Shown piece after piece: positions 31,110 to 40,005 of a stretch of DNA of 64,000 bases. The DNA is from Comamonadaceae bacterium OH2545_COT-014. GTDB lineage: Bacteria; Pseudomonadota; Gammaproteobacteria; Burkholderiales; Burkholderiaceae_C. The DNA lies in the NCBI GenBank assembly GCA_003859965.1, contig RQYR01000013.1, positions 29,104 to 93,103 on the forward strand, given 5' to 3'. Each line of letters begins with the position of its first letter. The first letter of the stretch is position 1. The notes beneath the pieces were generated by a model that was given only the letters and a program-made list of their open reading frames with translations, was not told the origin of the DNA and ran no database searches. The position numbers and the translations under genes were made by a program.

Positions 31110-32648
31110 TCAAGGCGTCAGCCGCCTGGCCAGTGCGCCAGCGGTGAGCGCCTGATCTGACGGCCAGGTGTCGGCGGCGGCGCCGTGCTGAAAAGCAGCA
31201 TGGCAAGCAGCTTCGAAGGCTGCAAGGCCTGCGGCCAGGCGGGCGCCCGTCAGGCCGGCCAGCACGTCCCCCGTGCCCGCCGTGGCCAGGCGGGCATTGC
31301 CGGTGGGATTGAGGCGCGGCGTTTCACCTGGCCCGGCGATGACCGTGCCGCTGCCTTTGAGCACAACAGTGCAGCGGAAACGGTCGGCCAGAGCCTGCGC
31401 GGCGCCAAGGCGGTCGGCCTGCACCTGATGCACTTGAGCCGCCAGCAGGCGCGCGGCTTCCAGCGGATGGGGGGTCAGCACGGTGGCCTGTGCGCGGACG
31501 TGGCGTGTAGCCAGCGCAGTTTGCAAGGTGGGGTCTTGTGCCACGGCGTTGAGGGCATCGGCATCCAGCACCAGGCGCGGAGCTTGTGCCAGCACGGCAG
31601 GAAGGACGGCTTGAACTGCCTGGCCTCCGCCGCAACCACAGACAACGGTAAGCGCCCCCAGCGCCAGTGCATCCACGTGGCGCTGCATCAGCTCGGGCAG
31701 GCCCGTGTCGAACGCGGGCCGGTCATGGCCCAGCAGGGCCAGGTACACGCGGCCAGCGCCGCCGTGCAGCGCGGCACTGGCGGCCAACAGGGCCGCGCCG
31801 GTCATGGCATGGCCGCGTGTGGCATTGCTTTCGCCGCCAATGATGGCCACATCGCCAAAACGGCCTTTGTGGCTGTCGTGTGGGCGACAGGCCAGTGGTG
31901 ACGGGGCGTTCAGCCAGGCGGCCGGTGTTTCTTCTGCCGTGGGGCTCACCCCCAGATCGTCAAACCACAAGGTGCCGCAGGCATCCCGTCCGTGGGCAGT
32001 CAGCAGCCCAGGCTTGAGCGTAAGCAGGCTGAGGGTGTGGCGTGGCTGATGGTAAAAAAATGTGTTCAGGCAGGCTGGATCTTTGTTGATTGCTATTGAT
32101 TTGGAAGCGTTTGGTTGGTGCAGTACGCCAGTGTCCGCATCCAGGCCGGTGGGCATGTCTACCGCCAGCAGGGGCGCGGCGCTGCTGTGCAGCCGGCTCA
32201 GCACGTCAAGCAGGCGGCCGGTGGGGGCGCGGGTTACGCCCAGTCCCAGCAGGGCATCGATGCACAAGTCTTGCGGGCCGAGGGGCGGCGCCCCATCGGC
32301 AAAGGCCACGCCAGCGGCGCGCGCGCGGCGGAGCGAGGCCAAGGCGTCTGGCGGCAGCCGGGCTTCATCGCCCAGCCAGGTCACCACGGGCTGCCCGCCC
32401 CACTGGCGCAGATGCATGGCGGCTTCCAGGCCATCGCCACCGTTGTTGCCCGGGCCGCAGGCCAGCCATACCGTGCGTGCATGCGGCGCCAGGGCCAGGG
32501 CCAGCCGTGCTACAGCCAGGCCAGCGCGCCGCATCAAGGTGTGCGGCGGCAGGCTGGCCGCGGCAGCCTGTTCGATGCGGCGCGTGGCGGCCGCGCTGAA
32601 AAGTGGGACAGGGCGACCAGGTGCATACAGGGGCAGCAGGTTGGGCAT
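31110..32648 (-). CDS. nnr: bifunctional NAD(P)HX epimerase / ADP-dependent dehydratase
   Basis: 512 residues. It repairs hydrated NADH/NADPH: the N-terminal half is the YjeF_N epimerase (WLACGPGNNGGDGLEAA; PLLAVDMPTGLDADTG), the C-terminal half the ribokinase-like carbohydrate-kinase-fold dehydratase (KGRFGDVAIIGGESNATRGH, VLTPHPLEAARLL, LKGSGTVIAGPG, TAGTGDVLAGL). Residues about 180-200 look foreign: they are encoded by an in-frame copy of the dispersed repeat (32049-32111), located between the domains where a short loop is expected. The gene converges on acnB. Cytoplasmic. Confidence 0.93.
   Translation of the reverse strand: MPNLLPLYAPGRPVPLFSAAATRRIEQAAAASLPPHTLMRRAGLAVARLALALAPHARTVWLACGPGNNGGDGLEAAMHLRQWGGQPVVTWLGDEARLPPDALASLRRARAAGVAFADGAPPLGPQDLCIDALLGLGVTRAPTGRLLDVLSRLHSSAAPLLAVDMPTGLDADTGVLHQPNASKSIAINKDPACLNTFFYHQPRHTLSLLTLKPGLLTAHGRDACGTLWFDDLGVSPTAEETPAAWLNAPSPLACRPHDSHKGRFGDVAIIGGESNATRGHAMTGAALLAASAALHGGAGRVYLALLGHDRPAFDTGLPELMQRHVDALALGALTVVCGCGGGQAVQAVLPAVLAQAPRLVLDADALNAVAQDPTLQTALATRHVRAQATVLTPHPLEAARLLAAQVHQVQADRLGAAQALADRFRCTVVLKGSGTVIAGPGETPRLNPTGNARLATAGTGDVLAGLTGARLAAGLAAFEAACHAAFQHGAAADTWPSDQALTAGALARRLTP
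32049..32111. repeat. dispersed repeat inserted in frame in nnr
   Basis: AATCAATAGCAATCAACAAAG...GCCTGCCTGAACAC...TTTTTTT on the coding strand matches the repeat family (CAATAGCA core, GCCTG tail, terminal T-run). It is read as NASKSIAINKDPACLNTFFY, flanked by HQP on both sides. Confidence 0.6.
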
Positions 32649-32978
32649 GCGGCATTATGGGCAAGGGGGAGTGCACAGAGGGAGCCAGCCCAAAGCCAGA
32701 GCGGAATGGCGGGTCCGCGCACTGGAGCGCGGTTTTAGGGTTCTTGGCAAGCACTTGGACGCATCAGCCAAGGCCAAGCCGGATGTCTTGCACGCTATAA
32801 TCCGCAGGTTCTGCTTTGTGCAGCCGTGCCCGTGGCGTCATGGGCGGCTGGACTGGAGCAGGGCAAATCCCGAACCAGCCCTTGCGAGGTGTCCCGCTAT
32901 AGGCCTGCACGTCAGGCACTCACGCGGCGATCTCGGGCTGGCTTCAAGAACCAACCTTGACTTGATAAGGCTTTATCC
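32649..32978 (+). promoter_or_regulatory. rpsB upstream region with -10 box and long leader
   Basis: A consensus -10 box TATAAT lies at 32796-32801; the -35 is poor, so the promoter call rests on the -10. It would give a leader of about 170 bases before rpsB. S2 operons of other proteobacteria carry autoregulatory leaders; whether this one folds that way cannot be told by eye. No gene is seen in the stretch. Confidence 0.5.
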
Positions 32979-33734
32979 ATGTCCGTGACCATGCGTCAAA
33001 TGCTGGAAGCCGGTGTCCACTTTGGTCACCAGACGCGCTTCTGGAACCCCAAGATGGCCCCTTTCATCTTCGGCCATCGCAACAAGATCCACATCATCAA
33101 CCTGGAAAAATCGTTGCCGATGTTCCAGGAGGCGCAGAAGTTCGCCAAGCAGCTGGCATCCAACCGCGGCACCATTTTGTTCGTGGGCACCAAGCGCCAG
33201 GCGCGCGAGATCGTGGCCGAGGAGGCCCGCCGCGCCGGCATGCCCTATGTTGAGCAGCGCTGGCTGGGTGGCATGCTGACCAACTTCAAGACCGTCAAGA
33301 CCTCCATCAAGCGCCTGAAGGACATGAAGGCCCAGCTCGAAGCCGGCCTGGACAGCATGAGCAAGAAAGAGCAGCTCATGTTCAATCGGGAGCTGGAGAA
33401 GCTGGAAAAGGATATCGGCGGTATTCAAGACATGACCGCGTTGCCCGACGCCATCTTCGTGATCGACGTGGGCTACCACAAGATCGCCGTGGCCGAGGCC
33501 AAGAAACTGGGCATTCCGCTGATCGGCGTGGTGGACTCCAACCACAACCCCGATGGCATTGATTACGTGATTCCCGGCAATGACGACTCGGCCAAGGCCG
33601 TGACCCTGTATGCCCGTGGCATGGCCGATGCCATCTTGGAAGGCAAGGCCAACGCCGTCAATGACGTGCTGCAAGCCGTGGCGGCCGAAGGGGACGACGA
33701 GTTCGTCGAAGTCAAGGACGAAAGCGCCGCCTGA
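32979..33734 (+). CDS. rpsB: 30S ribosomal protein S2
   Basis: 251 residues, normal for S2. Seen: [22 protein letters not shown] at the N-terminus (split by family positions), [28 protein letters not shown], and [21 protein letters not shown] with [19 protein letters not shown]2 joins the small subunit late and binds near S1. It starts the rpsB-tsf-pyrH-frr run; a terminator between rpsB and tsf allows more S2 than EF-Ts mRNA. Confidence 0.98.
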   Translation: MSVTMRQMLEAGVHFGHQTRFWNPKMAPFIFGHRNKIHIINLEKSLPMFQEAQKFAKQLASNRGTILFVGTKRQAREIVAEEARRAGMPYVEQRWLGGMLTNFKTVKTSIKRLKDMKAQLEAGLDSMSKKEQLMFNRELEKLEKDIGGIQDMTALPDAIFVIDVGYHKIAVAEAKKLGIPLIGVVDSNHNPDGIDYVIPGNDDSAKAVTLYARGMADAILEGKANAVNDVLQAVAAEGDDEFVEVKDESAA

Positions 33735-33783
33735 CGGCTCGCACCCTGCCTGGCCCGTTTTGGCGGCCGGGCGGGATGACAGC

Positions 33784-33812
33784 AAAGGGGCCTGAAAAGC
33801 CCCTTTTTTTTA
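33784..33812 (+). terminator. terminator between rpsB and tsf
   Basis: AAAGGGGC-CTGAAAA-GCCCCTTTTTTTT, about 50 bases after the rpsB stop and 65 before tsf. It probably lets some transcription through to tsf. Confidence 0.85.
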
Positions 33813-33876
33813 AGTTTCTTTTCCGGCAGGCCATGGCGCCTGTCTTTGAAAACCTGAACAAACGGAGTAACAGCAA

Positions 33877-34764
33877 ATGGCAGCAATCACTGCAAGCATG
33901 GTCGCCGAACTGCGCGCCAAGACCGACGCCCCCATGATGGAATGCAAGAAAGCCCTGTCCGAGGCCGATGGCGACATGGCCAAGGCTGAGGAGTTGCTGC
34001 GCGTCAAGCTGGGCACCAAGGCCGGCAAGGCGGCCAGCCGCGTCACCGCCGAAGGCGTGGTGGCCGCGTTCATTGATGGCGACACAGGCGCCATGGTCGA
34101 GGTCAACTGCGAAACCGACTTCGTGACCAAGAACGACATGTTCATGGCCATGGCCAACGCCGCCGCCAAGCTGGCCGCTGAGCACAACCCCGCCGACGTG
34201 GCCGCCCTGGGCGCGCTGCCTTACAGCCAGGACGGCTTTGGCCCCACGCTCGAAGACGTGCGCGTGGGCCTGATCGGCAAGATTGGCGAGAACATGAGCT
34301 TCCGCCGCCTGGTGCGCAAGTCTGGCGGCAAGGTGGCCAGTTACCTGCACGGCACGCGCATTGGCGTGCTGGTGGAGTACGAGGGTGACGCCGCTGCCGC
34401 CAAGGACGTGGCCATGCACGTGGCCGCCATGAAGCCGGTGGCGCTGACCAGCGCCGATGTGCCGGCCGAAATGATTGAGAAAGAGCGCAGCGTGGCCGCC
34501 GCCAAAGCGCAGGAATCGGGCAAGCCGGCCGACATCGCCGCCAAGATGGTGGAAGGCTCCGTGCAGAAGTATCTGAAGGAAGTGGCCCTGTTCAGCCAGC
34601 CCTTCGTCAAGAACGACAAGCAAACGGTCGAGCAGATGCTGAAAGAAAAGAACACCACCGTGAAAGGGTTTACCCTTTATGTGGTGGGCGAAGGTATCGA
34701 GAAAAAAGCGGACGACTTTGCTGCTGAAGTGGCAGCCCAGGTGGCGGCTGCGCAAAAAGGGTGA
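33877..34764 (+). CDS. tsf: translation elongation factor Ts
   Basis: 295 residues. EF-Ts exchanges GDP for GTP on EF-Tu. Seen: the UBA-like N-terminus [24 protein letters not shown] with the LR.(K/R)TDAPMM signature, [14 protein letters not shown] (second signature), then the dimerisation and C-terminal parts ([18 protein letters not shown]). ATG 33877 follows GGAG. Cytoplasmic. Confidence 0.98.
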   Translation: MAAITASMVAELRAKTDAPMMECKKALSEADGDMAKAEELLRVKLGTKAGKAASRVTAEGVVAAFIDGDTGAMVEVNCETDFVTKNDMFMAMANAAAKLAAEHNPADVAALGALPYSQDGFGPTLEDVRVGLIGKIGENMSFRRLVRKSGGKVASYLHGTRIGVLVEYEGDAAAAKDVAMHVAAMKPVALTSADVPAEMIEKERSVAAAKAQESGKPADIAAKMVEGSVQKYLKEVALFSQPFVKNDKQTVEQMLKEKNTTVKGFTLYVVGEGIEKKADDFAAEVAAQVAAAQKG

Positions 34765-34786
34765 GACTTCGGTGATCCCCCGCGGG

Positions 34787-34818
34787 GCGCCCTGTGACGG
34801 GCGCTTCGTTTCTTTTCT
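34787..34818 (+). terminator. weak terminator-like hairpin after tsf
   Basis: GCGCCC-TGTGAC-GGGCGC followed by TTCGTTTCTTTTC, about 22 bases after the tsf stop. The T-run is interrupted, so ending is likely partial. Confidence 0.4.
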
Positions 34819-34964
34819 TTGTTTCCCTCTTTCAGGGGAGAGAAGCCGCTGGCGGCCAGTCATCGCAACGGTGCCAGCGGCGTTGTAATGGCCTGCTCCG
34901 TGGTCTGGATATGTGGAGCGGCCCTGTTGTTTTTGCCCGCTTTCACTTTTTGGAGCCACAGCCG

Positions 34965-35687
34965 ATGACCAAAGCCAAACCAGCCCACAAGCGCATTTTG
35001 CTCAAGCTCTCCGGCGAAGCGCTGATGGGTGACGATGCTTTCGGCATCAACCGGGCCACCATCGAACGCATCGTGGCCGAGATTGCCGAGGTCACCCGCA
35101 TGGGGGTTGAAGTGGCCGTGGTGATTGGCGGCGGCAACATCTTCCGTGGCGTGGCTGGCGGCTCGGCCGGCATGGATCGCGCCACGGCTGATTACATGGG
35201 CATGCTGGCGACCGTGATGAACGCGCTGGCCCTGGCCGACGCCATGGACAAGGCCGGTCTGACAGCCCGCGTGATGAGCGCCATCGGCATCGAGCAGGTG
35301 GTGGAGCCCTACGTGCGCCCCAAGGCGCTGCAATACTTGGAGGAGGGCAAGGTGGTGGTGTTTGCCGCCGGTACGGGCAACCCCTTCTTCACCACCGATA
35401 CCGCCGCCGCGCTGCGTGGCGCCGAAATCGGGGCCGCGCTGGTGCTCAAGGCCACCAAGGTCGATGGCGTTTACACGGCCGACCCGAAAAAAGACCCCAA
35501 GGCCACGCGCTATGCGCGGCTGAGTTTCGATGAAGCGATGGCGCAGAACCTGGGCATCATGGATGCCACGGCATTCGCGCTATGCCGCGACCAGAAGCTG
35601 CCCATCAAGGTGTTTTCCATTTTCAAGCCTGGCGCGCTCAAGGCTGTGGTCATGGGCGCCGACGAAGGCACGCTGGTGCATGTCTGA
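34965..35687 (+). CDS. pyrH: UMP kinase
   Basis: 240 residues, amino-acid-kinase fold. It phosphorylates UMP to UDP and is hexameric, usually activated by GTP and inhibited by UTP. Seen: [76 protein letters not shown] 34965 is preceded by GGAG at about 10 bases; the open frame begins earlier without homology. It follows tsf by 200 bases and precedes frr. Confidence 0.97.
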   Translation: MTKAKPAHKRILLKLSGEALMGDDAFGINRATIERIVAEIAEVTRMGVEVAVVIGGGNIFRGVAGGSAGMDRATADYMGMLATVMNALALADAMDKAGLTARVMSAIGIEQVVEPYVRPKALQYLEEGKVVVFAAGTGNPFFTTDTAAALRGAEIGAALVLKATKVDGVYTADPKKDPKATRYARLSFDEAMAQNLGIMDATAFALCRDQKLPIKVFSIFKPGALKAVVMGADEGTLVHV

Positions 35688-35831
35688 TCGATCACCACCG
35701 CTCCCCCAAGCGCACGAATACGCTTCTTTTTGGCTGCTGCAGGAGATGGGCCATCAGCGTCCATGGGCCAAGGCGAATTGCATCGCGCACAGGGGCTGAC
35801 GGAATATCCCGCCGACTGAAGGAGTTTTGCC

Positions 35832-36392
35832 ATGAGCATTGCCGACATCAAGAAAAACACCCAGGCCAAGATGGACCAGTCCATCCTGGCCTTCAAGAAC
35901 AACCTCACCAAGATCCGCACAGGGCGCGCCAACCCGGCGCTGCTGGACACGATCCATGTCGAGTACTACGGCAACCATGTGCCGCTGTCCCAGGTGGCCA
36001 ACGTGTCGCTGCTGGATGCACGCACCATCAGCGTGCAGCCGTGGGAAAAAGGCATGGCCGCCAAGATCGAAAAAGCCATCCGCGAGAGCGACCTGGGCCT
36101 GAACCCGGCCAGCATGGGTGATCTGATCCGCGTGCCCATGCCGCCCATGAGCGAGGAGCGCCGCAAGGAAATGACCAAGCTGGTGCGCGCCGAGGGTGAA
36201 CAGGCCAAGATCGCCATCCGCAACCTGCGCCGCGACGCCAACGAAGCGGTGAAAAAGCTCGTCAAGGACAAGGAAGCCACCGAAGACGACCAAAAGCGCA
36301 CCGAGGCCGACATCCAGAAGGCCACCGACAAGCACATCGCCGAGATCGATGCGCTCGTGGTGGACAAGGAAAAGGACATCATGGCGGTGTAA
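35832..36392 (+). CDS. frr: ribosome recycling factor
   Basis: 186 residues, the standard RRF length. With EF-G it splits the post-termination ribosome. Seen: [26 protein letters not shown] (in pieces), [34 protein letters not shown] and the long final helix rich in Lys and Glu. AGGAG precedes ATG 35832. Confidence 0.98.
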   Translation: MSIADIKKNTQAKMDQSILAFKNNLTKIRTGRANPALLDTIHVEYYGNHVPLSQVANVSLLDARTISVQPWEKGMAAKIEKAIRESDLGLNPASMGDLIRVPMPPMSEERRKEMTKLVRAEGEQAKIAIRNLRRDANEAVKKLVKDKEATEDDQKRTEADIQKATDKHIAEIDALVVDKEKDIMAV

Positions 36393-36748
36393 GCGCCTGG
36401 GCATGGTCGAGGAGGCGGCCCGAAAGGCGGGGCGGCGGGCAGGCTACAGCCATGAGTCGCCCAGGGCCGGTTTTTGCGGGCTGCTCCCGGATCATGAACA
36501 GGCAAATATCCATGGGCCGCCACTGGCTTGCCTGGGGCGCTGCGGTGAAACGGCTGTACGCATGATCCCGCGTGCCGCTCCATTGGCGCCGTCTCCATGG
36601 CTTGCCATCCCTGGCGAAGCTGCCCCGGCTGAACCGGGACAGGGCAGTGCGGTGGTACAGCCCATGGGCCGCCCACACACGGTGCGCTTGCTTTTCGTGC
36701 ACTAACGTCACGTCTTGATCTCCTTTCCCTTTCTCGCTGCTGCACCGC
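36393..36748. other. gene-free stretch between frr and uppS
   Basis: About 355 bases. Only short frames without recognisable content; no clear terminator or promoter. A break in an otherwise tight gene run. Confidence 0.4.
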
Positions 36749-37501
36749 ATGGCCTCACACGCTTTTTCTGCTGACACGGCGCCACGCCATGTGGCGATCG
36801 TGATGGACGGCAATGGCCGCTGGGCCAAGCGGCGCTTGCTGCCGCGCGTGGCCGGCCACCGGCAAGGCGTGGAATCGCTGCGCCGCTGCATCCGTGCCGC
36901 GGCTGCGCGCGGTGTGCAGGTGCTGACGGTTTTCGCGTTTTCGTCCGAAAACTGGCGCCGCCCGGCTGAAGAAGTCAGTGGCCTGATGGATCTGCTGGCC
37001 AACGCGCTTTCGCGCGAAGTGCCCACGCTGCAGGAGGCAGGCGTGCGCCTGCATTTCGTGGGAGAGCGAAACGGCCTGTCCGAACGGGTGCGCGCCGGCT
37101 TGGCGCAGGCAGAGAAGGCCACGGAAGGCGGCGTCCGCCTGGTGCTCAACGTGTGCTTCAACTACGGCGGGCGCTGGGACATGGCCCAGGCCGCCGCGCG
37201 CGTGGCCGCCAGCGGCCAGCCGGTGACCGAGCAGGCCATTGCCAGCGCCCTGGCCCTGGCCCATGTGCCTGATCCCGACTTGCTCATCCGCACCGGTGGT
37301 GAGCAGCGGCTCAGCAACTTCCTGCTGTGGCAGGCGGCGTACAGCGAGCTTTTTTTCAGCGACCATCTGTGGCCGGACTTCGACGAAGCCGCGCTGGACG
37401 AAGCGCTGGCCGCCTACGCCCGGCGCGAACGGCGGTTTGGCCAGACCTCTGCCCAGGTGTCGGCCCAAGGCGCAGGCGCGGCAGATGCCGGCCGTGCATG
37501 A
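36749..37501 (+). CDS. uppS: (2E,6E)-farnesyl-diphosphate-specific undecaprenyl diphosphate synthase
   Basis: 250 residues, cis-prenyltransferase family. It builds the C55 carrier for peptidoglycan and O-antigen. Seen: HVAIVMDGNGRWAKRR with the catalytic Asp and P-loop-like region, GHRQGVESLRRC, VFAFSSENWRRP, and the C-terminal DLLIRTGGEQRLSNFLLWQ with AYSELFFSDHLWPDF. Followed by cdsA after about 100 bases. Confidence 0.96.
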   Translation: MASHAFSADTAPRHVAIVMDGNGRWAKRRLLPRVAGHRQGVESLRRCIRAAAARGVQVLTVFAFSSENWRRPAEEVSGLMDLLANALSREVPTLQEAGVRLHFVGERNGLSERVRAGLAQAEKATEGGVRLVLNVCFNYGGRWDMAQAAARVAASGQPVTEQAIASALALAHVPDPDLLIRTGGEQRLSNFLLWQAAYSELFFSDHLWPDFDEAALDEALAAYARRERRFGQTSAQVSAQGAGAADAGRA

Positions 37502-37604
37502 CACCGGCCCGCGGGCCCGGGCAGGCTAAGGCCAGGCGGGGCCGGGCACGCGCTTCACGGCATTTCCACCACGCATCTTTTTCATCCACATCATCTCAAG
37601 CGCC

Positions 37605-38477
37605 ATGCTGAAACAACGAGTCATCACCGCCTTGATTCTGCTGGCCGTTGTGCTGGCCGCGCTGGCTGCGCCGTCACCCTGGCCCTTCATCGGTCTGGGC
37701 GGCTTGGCGCTGGCTGCGGCCGCCTGGGAATGGGCGCGCCTGAACGGCGTGCAGGGCGCGGCCGCACTGGGGCTGGCCGCAGTGATGCTGGCCATGTGTG
37801 TCGCCAGCGTGGGCATGGGCGCGCTGCATGGGGCGCCGGCCGGGGCGCTGCAAACCGGCGCGTGGCTGGCGGCGCTGGCCTGGCTGGCAGCCAGCGTGGC
37901 GCTGCTGCGCATGGGGGTGCCCGGGTGGCCCCGCCTGCCGCAAGTGTTGCGGCTGGCTTTGGGGCTGGCGGCGCTGTGGGCCGCCTGGCTGGCGCTGGCG
38001 CAGTCGCGTCTGCTGGGGGTGAACTACCTGCTGTCGGCCATGGCGCTGGTGTGGGCGGCCGATGTGGCGGCCTATTTCGCCGGCCGGGCGCTGGGCGGGC
38101 GCTTTATCAGCCGCAAGCTGGCCCCCAGCATTAGCCCCAACAAGAGCTGGGAAGGCGCGCTGGGCGGCGTGGCCGGGGCGTTGCTGCTGGCCGTGGCGTG
38201 GGTGGCGATTGACCGTTTCTGGGGCCAGCCGGCTGGCTGGAGCGCCAGCCTGTACACGCGCCTGCTGGGGCAGGGCGGCTGGGCCTGGCTGGCGGCGGGC
38301 GTGGTGGCGCTGGTGGCGCTGAGCGTGGCGGGCGATTTGCTTGAATCGCTGGTCAAGCGGGCGGCGGGCGTCAAGGATTCCAGCCAACTGCTGCCCGGCC
38401 ACGGCGGCGTGCTGGACCGCGTGGATGCGCTGCTGCCCACGCTGCCGCTGGCCTTGGCACTGGCAGGCATGGCATGA
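37605..38477 (+). CDS. cdsA: phosphatidate cytidylyltransferase
   Basis: 290 residues, integral inner-membrane protein with about seven or eight hydrophobic segments. It makes CDP-diacylglycerol for phospholipid synthesis. Seen: PSISPNKSWEGALGG and the family signature VKRAAGVKDSSQLLPGHGG followed by VLDRVDALL. The stop codon overlaps the dxr start (ATGA at 38474-38477), showing translational coupling. Confidence 0.95.
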   Translation: MLKQRVITALILLAVVLAALAAPSPWPFIGLGGLALAAAAWEWARLNGVQGAAALGLAAVMLAMCVASVGMGALHGAPAGALQTGAWLAALAWLAASVALLRMGVPGWPRLPQVLRLALGLAALWAAWLALAQSRLLGVNYLLSAMALVWAADVAAYFAGRALGGRFISRKLAPSISPNKSWEGALGGVAGALLLAVAWVAIDRFWGQPAGWSASLYTRLLGQGGWAWLAAGVVALVALSVAGDLLESLVKRAAGVKDSSQLLPGHGGVLDRVDALLPTLPLALALAGMA

Positions 38478-39664
38478 AAGAGAGCATGAAAAAACAAGGT
38501 GTGACGGTGCTGGGTTCCACCGGCTCCATTGGCGTGAACACGCTGGACGTGCTGGCGCGCCACCCCGACCGGTTTGAGGTTTTTGCCCTGACGGCGGCCA
38601 CGCAGGTGGATGCCATGCTGGCGCAGTGCGAGCGTTTCCGCCCGCAGGTGGCCGTGATGGCCAGCGCCCCGCATGCCGAGGCGCTGGCGCGCCAGCTTCA
38701 GGGCAAAGGCCTGCCCACGGCGGTGCGGGCGGGGCCGCAGGCCATTGCCAGTGTGGCCAGTGACGAGCGGGCCGATGTGGTGATGGCCGCCATCGTCGGC
38801 GCCGCCGGCCTGGCGCCCTGCCTGGCGGCGGCGCGCGCGGGCAAGCGCCTGCTGCTGGCCAACAAGGAGGCGCTGGTGGTGGGCGGCGCGCTGTTCATGC
38901 AGGCGGTGCAAGAAGGCGGCGCCACGCTGCTGCCCATTGACAGCGAGCACTCGGCCATCTTCCAGTGCCTGCCTGAAGACGCGACGCAGTGGGGTGCGCG
39001 CATCGACCGCATTCACCTCACTTCGTCCGGCGGTCCGTTCCGCCAGACGCCGCTGGCCGAGCTGCGGCGCATGACGCCCGATCAAGCCTGCGCGCACCCC
39101 AATTTCCGCATGGGCCGCAAGATTTCGGTGGACTCGGCCACCATGATGAACAAGGCGCTGGAAGTGATCGAAGCACGCTGGCTCTTCAACCTGACGCCCC
39201 GGCAGATTGAAGTGGTGGTGCACCCGCAGCAGATCATTCACTCCATGGTGCAGTTCAAGGACGCCTCCATCCTGGCCCAACTGGGCACGCCCGACATGCG
39301 CGTGCCCATTGCCTACGGCCTGTCTTGGCCGGAACGCATTGAAAGCGGCGCCGAGCGGCTGGACTTCGCCACGCTGGCGGGCCTCACGTTCGAAGCGCCC
39401 ACCCGCGAACGCTATCCCGGCCTGTTCCTCGCCTGGGATGCCTTGCGCGCCCCCGAAGGCACATGCGCCGTGCTCAATGCCGCCAATGAAGTGGCGGTGG
39501 CCGCTTTTCTGGCGGGCCGCCTGCGGTTTGACCAGATCCACGCCGTCAATGAGGCCACGCTGGCCGCCGTGGCGCCCGCGCGTCCTGCCAGCCTGGCCGA
39601 TCTGCTGGCGCTGGACGAACAGGCCCGCGCCGCCGCCCAGGCGCAGTGCGCCCGGCAGGGCTGA
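38474..39664 (+). CDS. dxr: 1-deoxy-D-xylulose 5-phosphate reductoisomerase
   Basis: 396 residues. First committed enzyme of the MEP isoprenoid route, using NADPH. Seen: VTVLGSTGSIGVNTLDVL (NADPH site), LANKEALVVGG, IDSEHSAIFQCLP (metal-binding Asp/Glu), LTSSGGPFRQTPL (flexible loop region) and HPNFRMGRKISVDSATMMNK. Two ATGs are possible, 38474 (overlapping cdsA) and 38486 (after AAAGAGAG); the difference is four residues. It feeds the same lipid carrier pathway as uppS. Confidence 0.97.
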   Translation: MKESMKKQGVTVLGSTGSIGVNTLDVLARHPDRFEVFALTAATQVDAMLAQCERFRPQVAVMASAPHAEALARQLQGKGLPTAVRAGPQAIASVASDERADVVMAAIVGAAGLAPCLAAARAGKRLLLANKEALVVGGALFMQAVQEGGATLLPIDSEHSAIFQCLPEDATQWGARIDRIHLTSSGGPFRQTPLAELRRMTPDQACAHPNFRMGRKISVDSATMMNKALEVIEARWLFNLTPRQIEVVVHPQQIIHSMVQFKDASILAQLGTPDMRVPIAYGLSWPERIESGAERLDFATLAGLTFEAPTRERYPGLFLAWDALRAPEGTCAVLNAANEVAVAAFLAGRLRFDQIHAVNEATLAAVAPARPASLADLLALDEQARAAAQAQCARQG

Positions 39665-40005
39665 GCGCGCCAGGCGTCTGAATGACGCAGCATGCAGCCG
39701 GTTGCTATTTGTTTGATAGCTTTCAAGGCAGGCCCATGCTGCCCAAAGCCTCTTTTTTATTCAAAGCGAAAGCCTGCCGCCGTGGCCCGCCCCGCTGGCC
39801 TGCCCGCCGGATGGCAAAAAACGAAACAATGCCGCCACGTCATAAGGCGTGCCACACGCACAAGAGATGCACGCATGGCCTGGCGGCCCCGGCGGGGTTG
39901 CCACGCAGACCGTGCAGCAGCCTCGGGCCTTGCTGGCGCGGCGCGGCGGCTTGCGGGCCGCCATTCGCACTTCAACCTTTTGAATCCGGAGAAGGAAACC
40001 ACCGC
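39665..40005. other. gap between dxr and rseP, with a dispersed repeat copy
   Basis: About 340 bases. TTGCTATTTGTTTGATAGCTTTCAAGG at 39703-39729 is a dispersed repeat copy in which TGCTAT and ATAGC are mirrored. The rseP frame is open through the region but no homology supports an earlier start. No promoter is clear. Confidence 0.45.
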
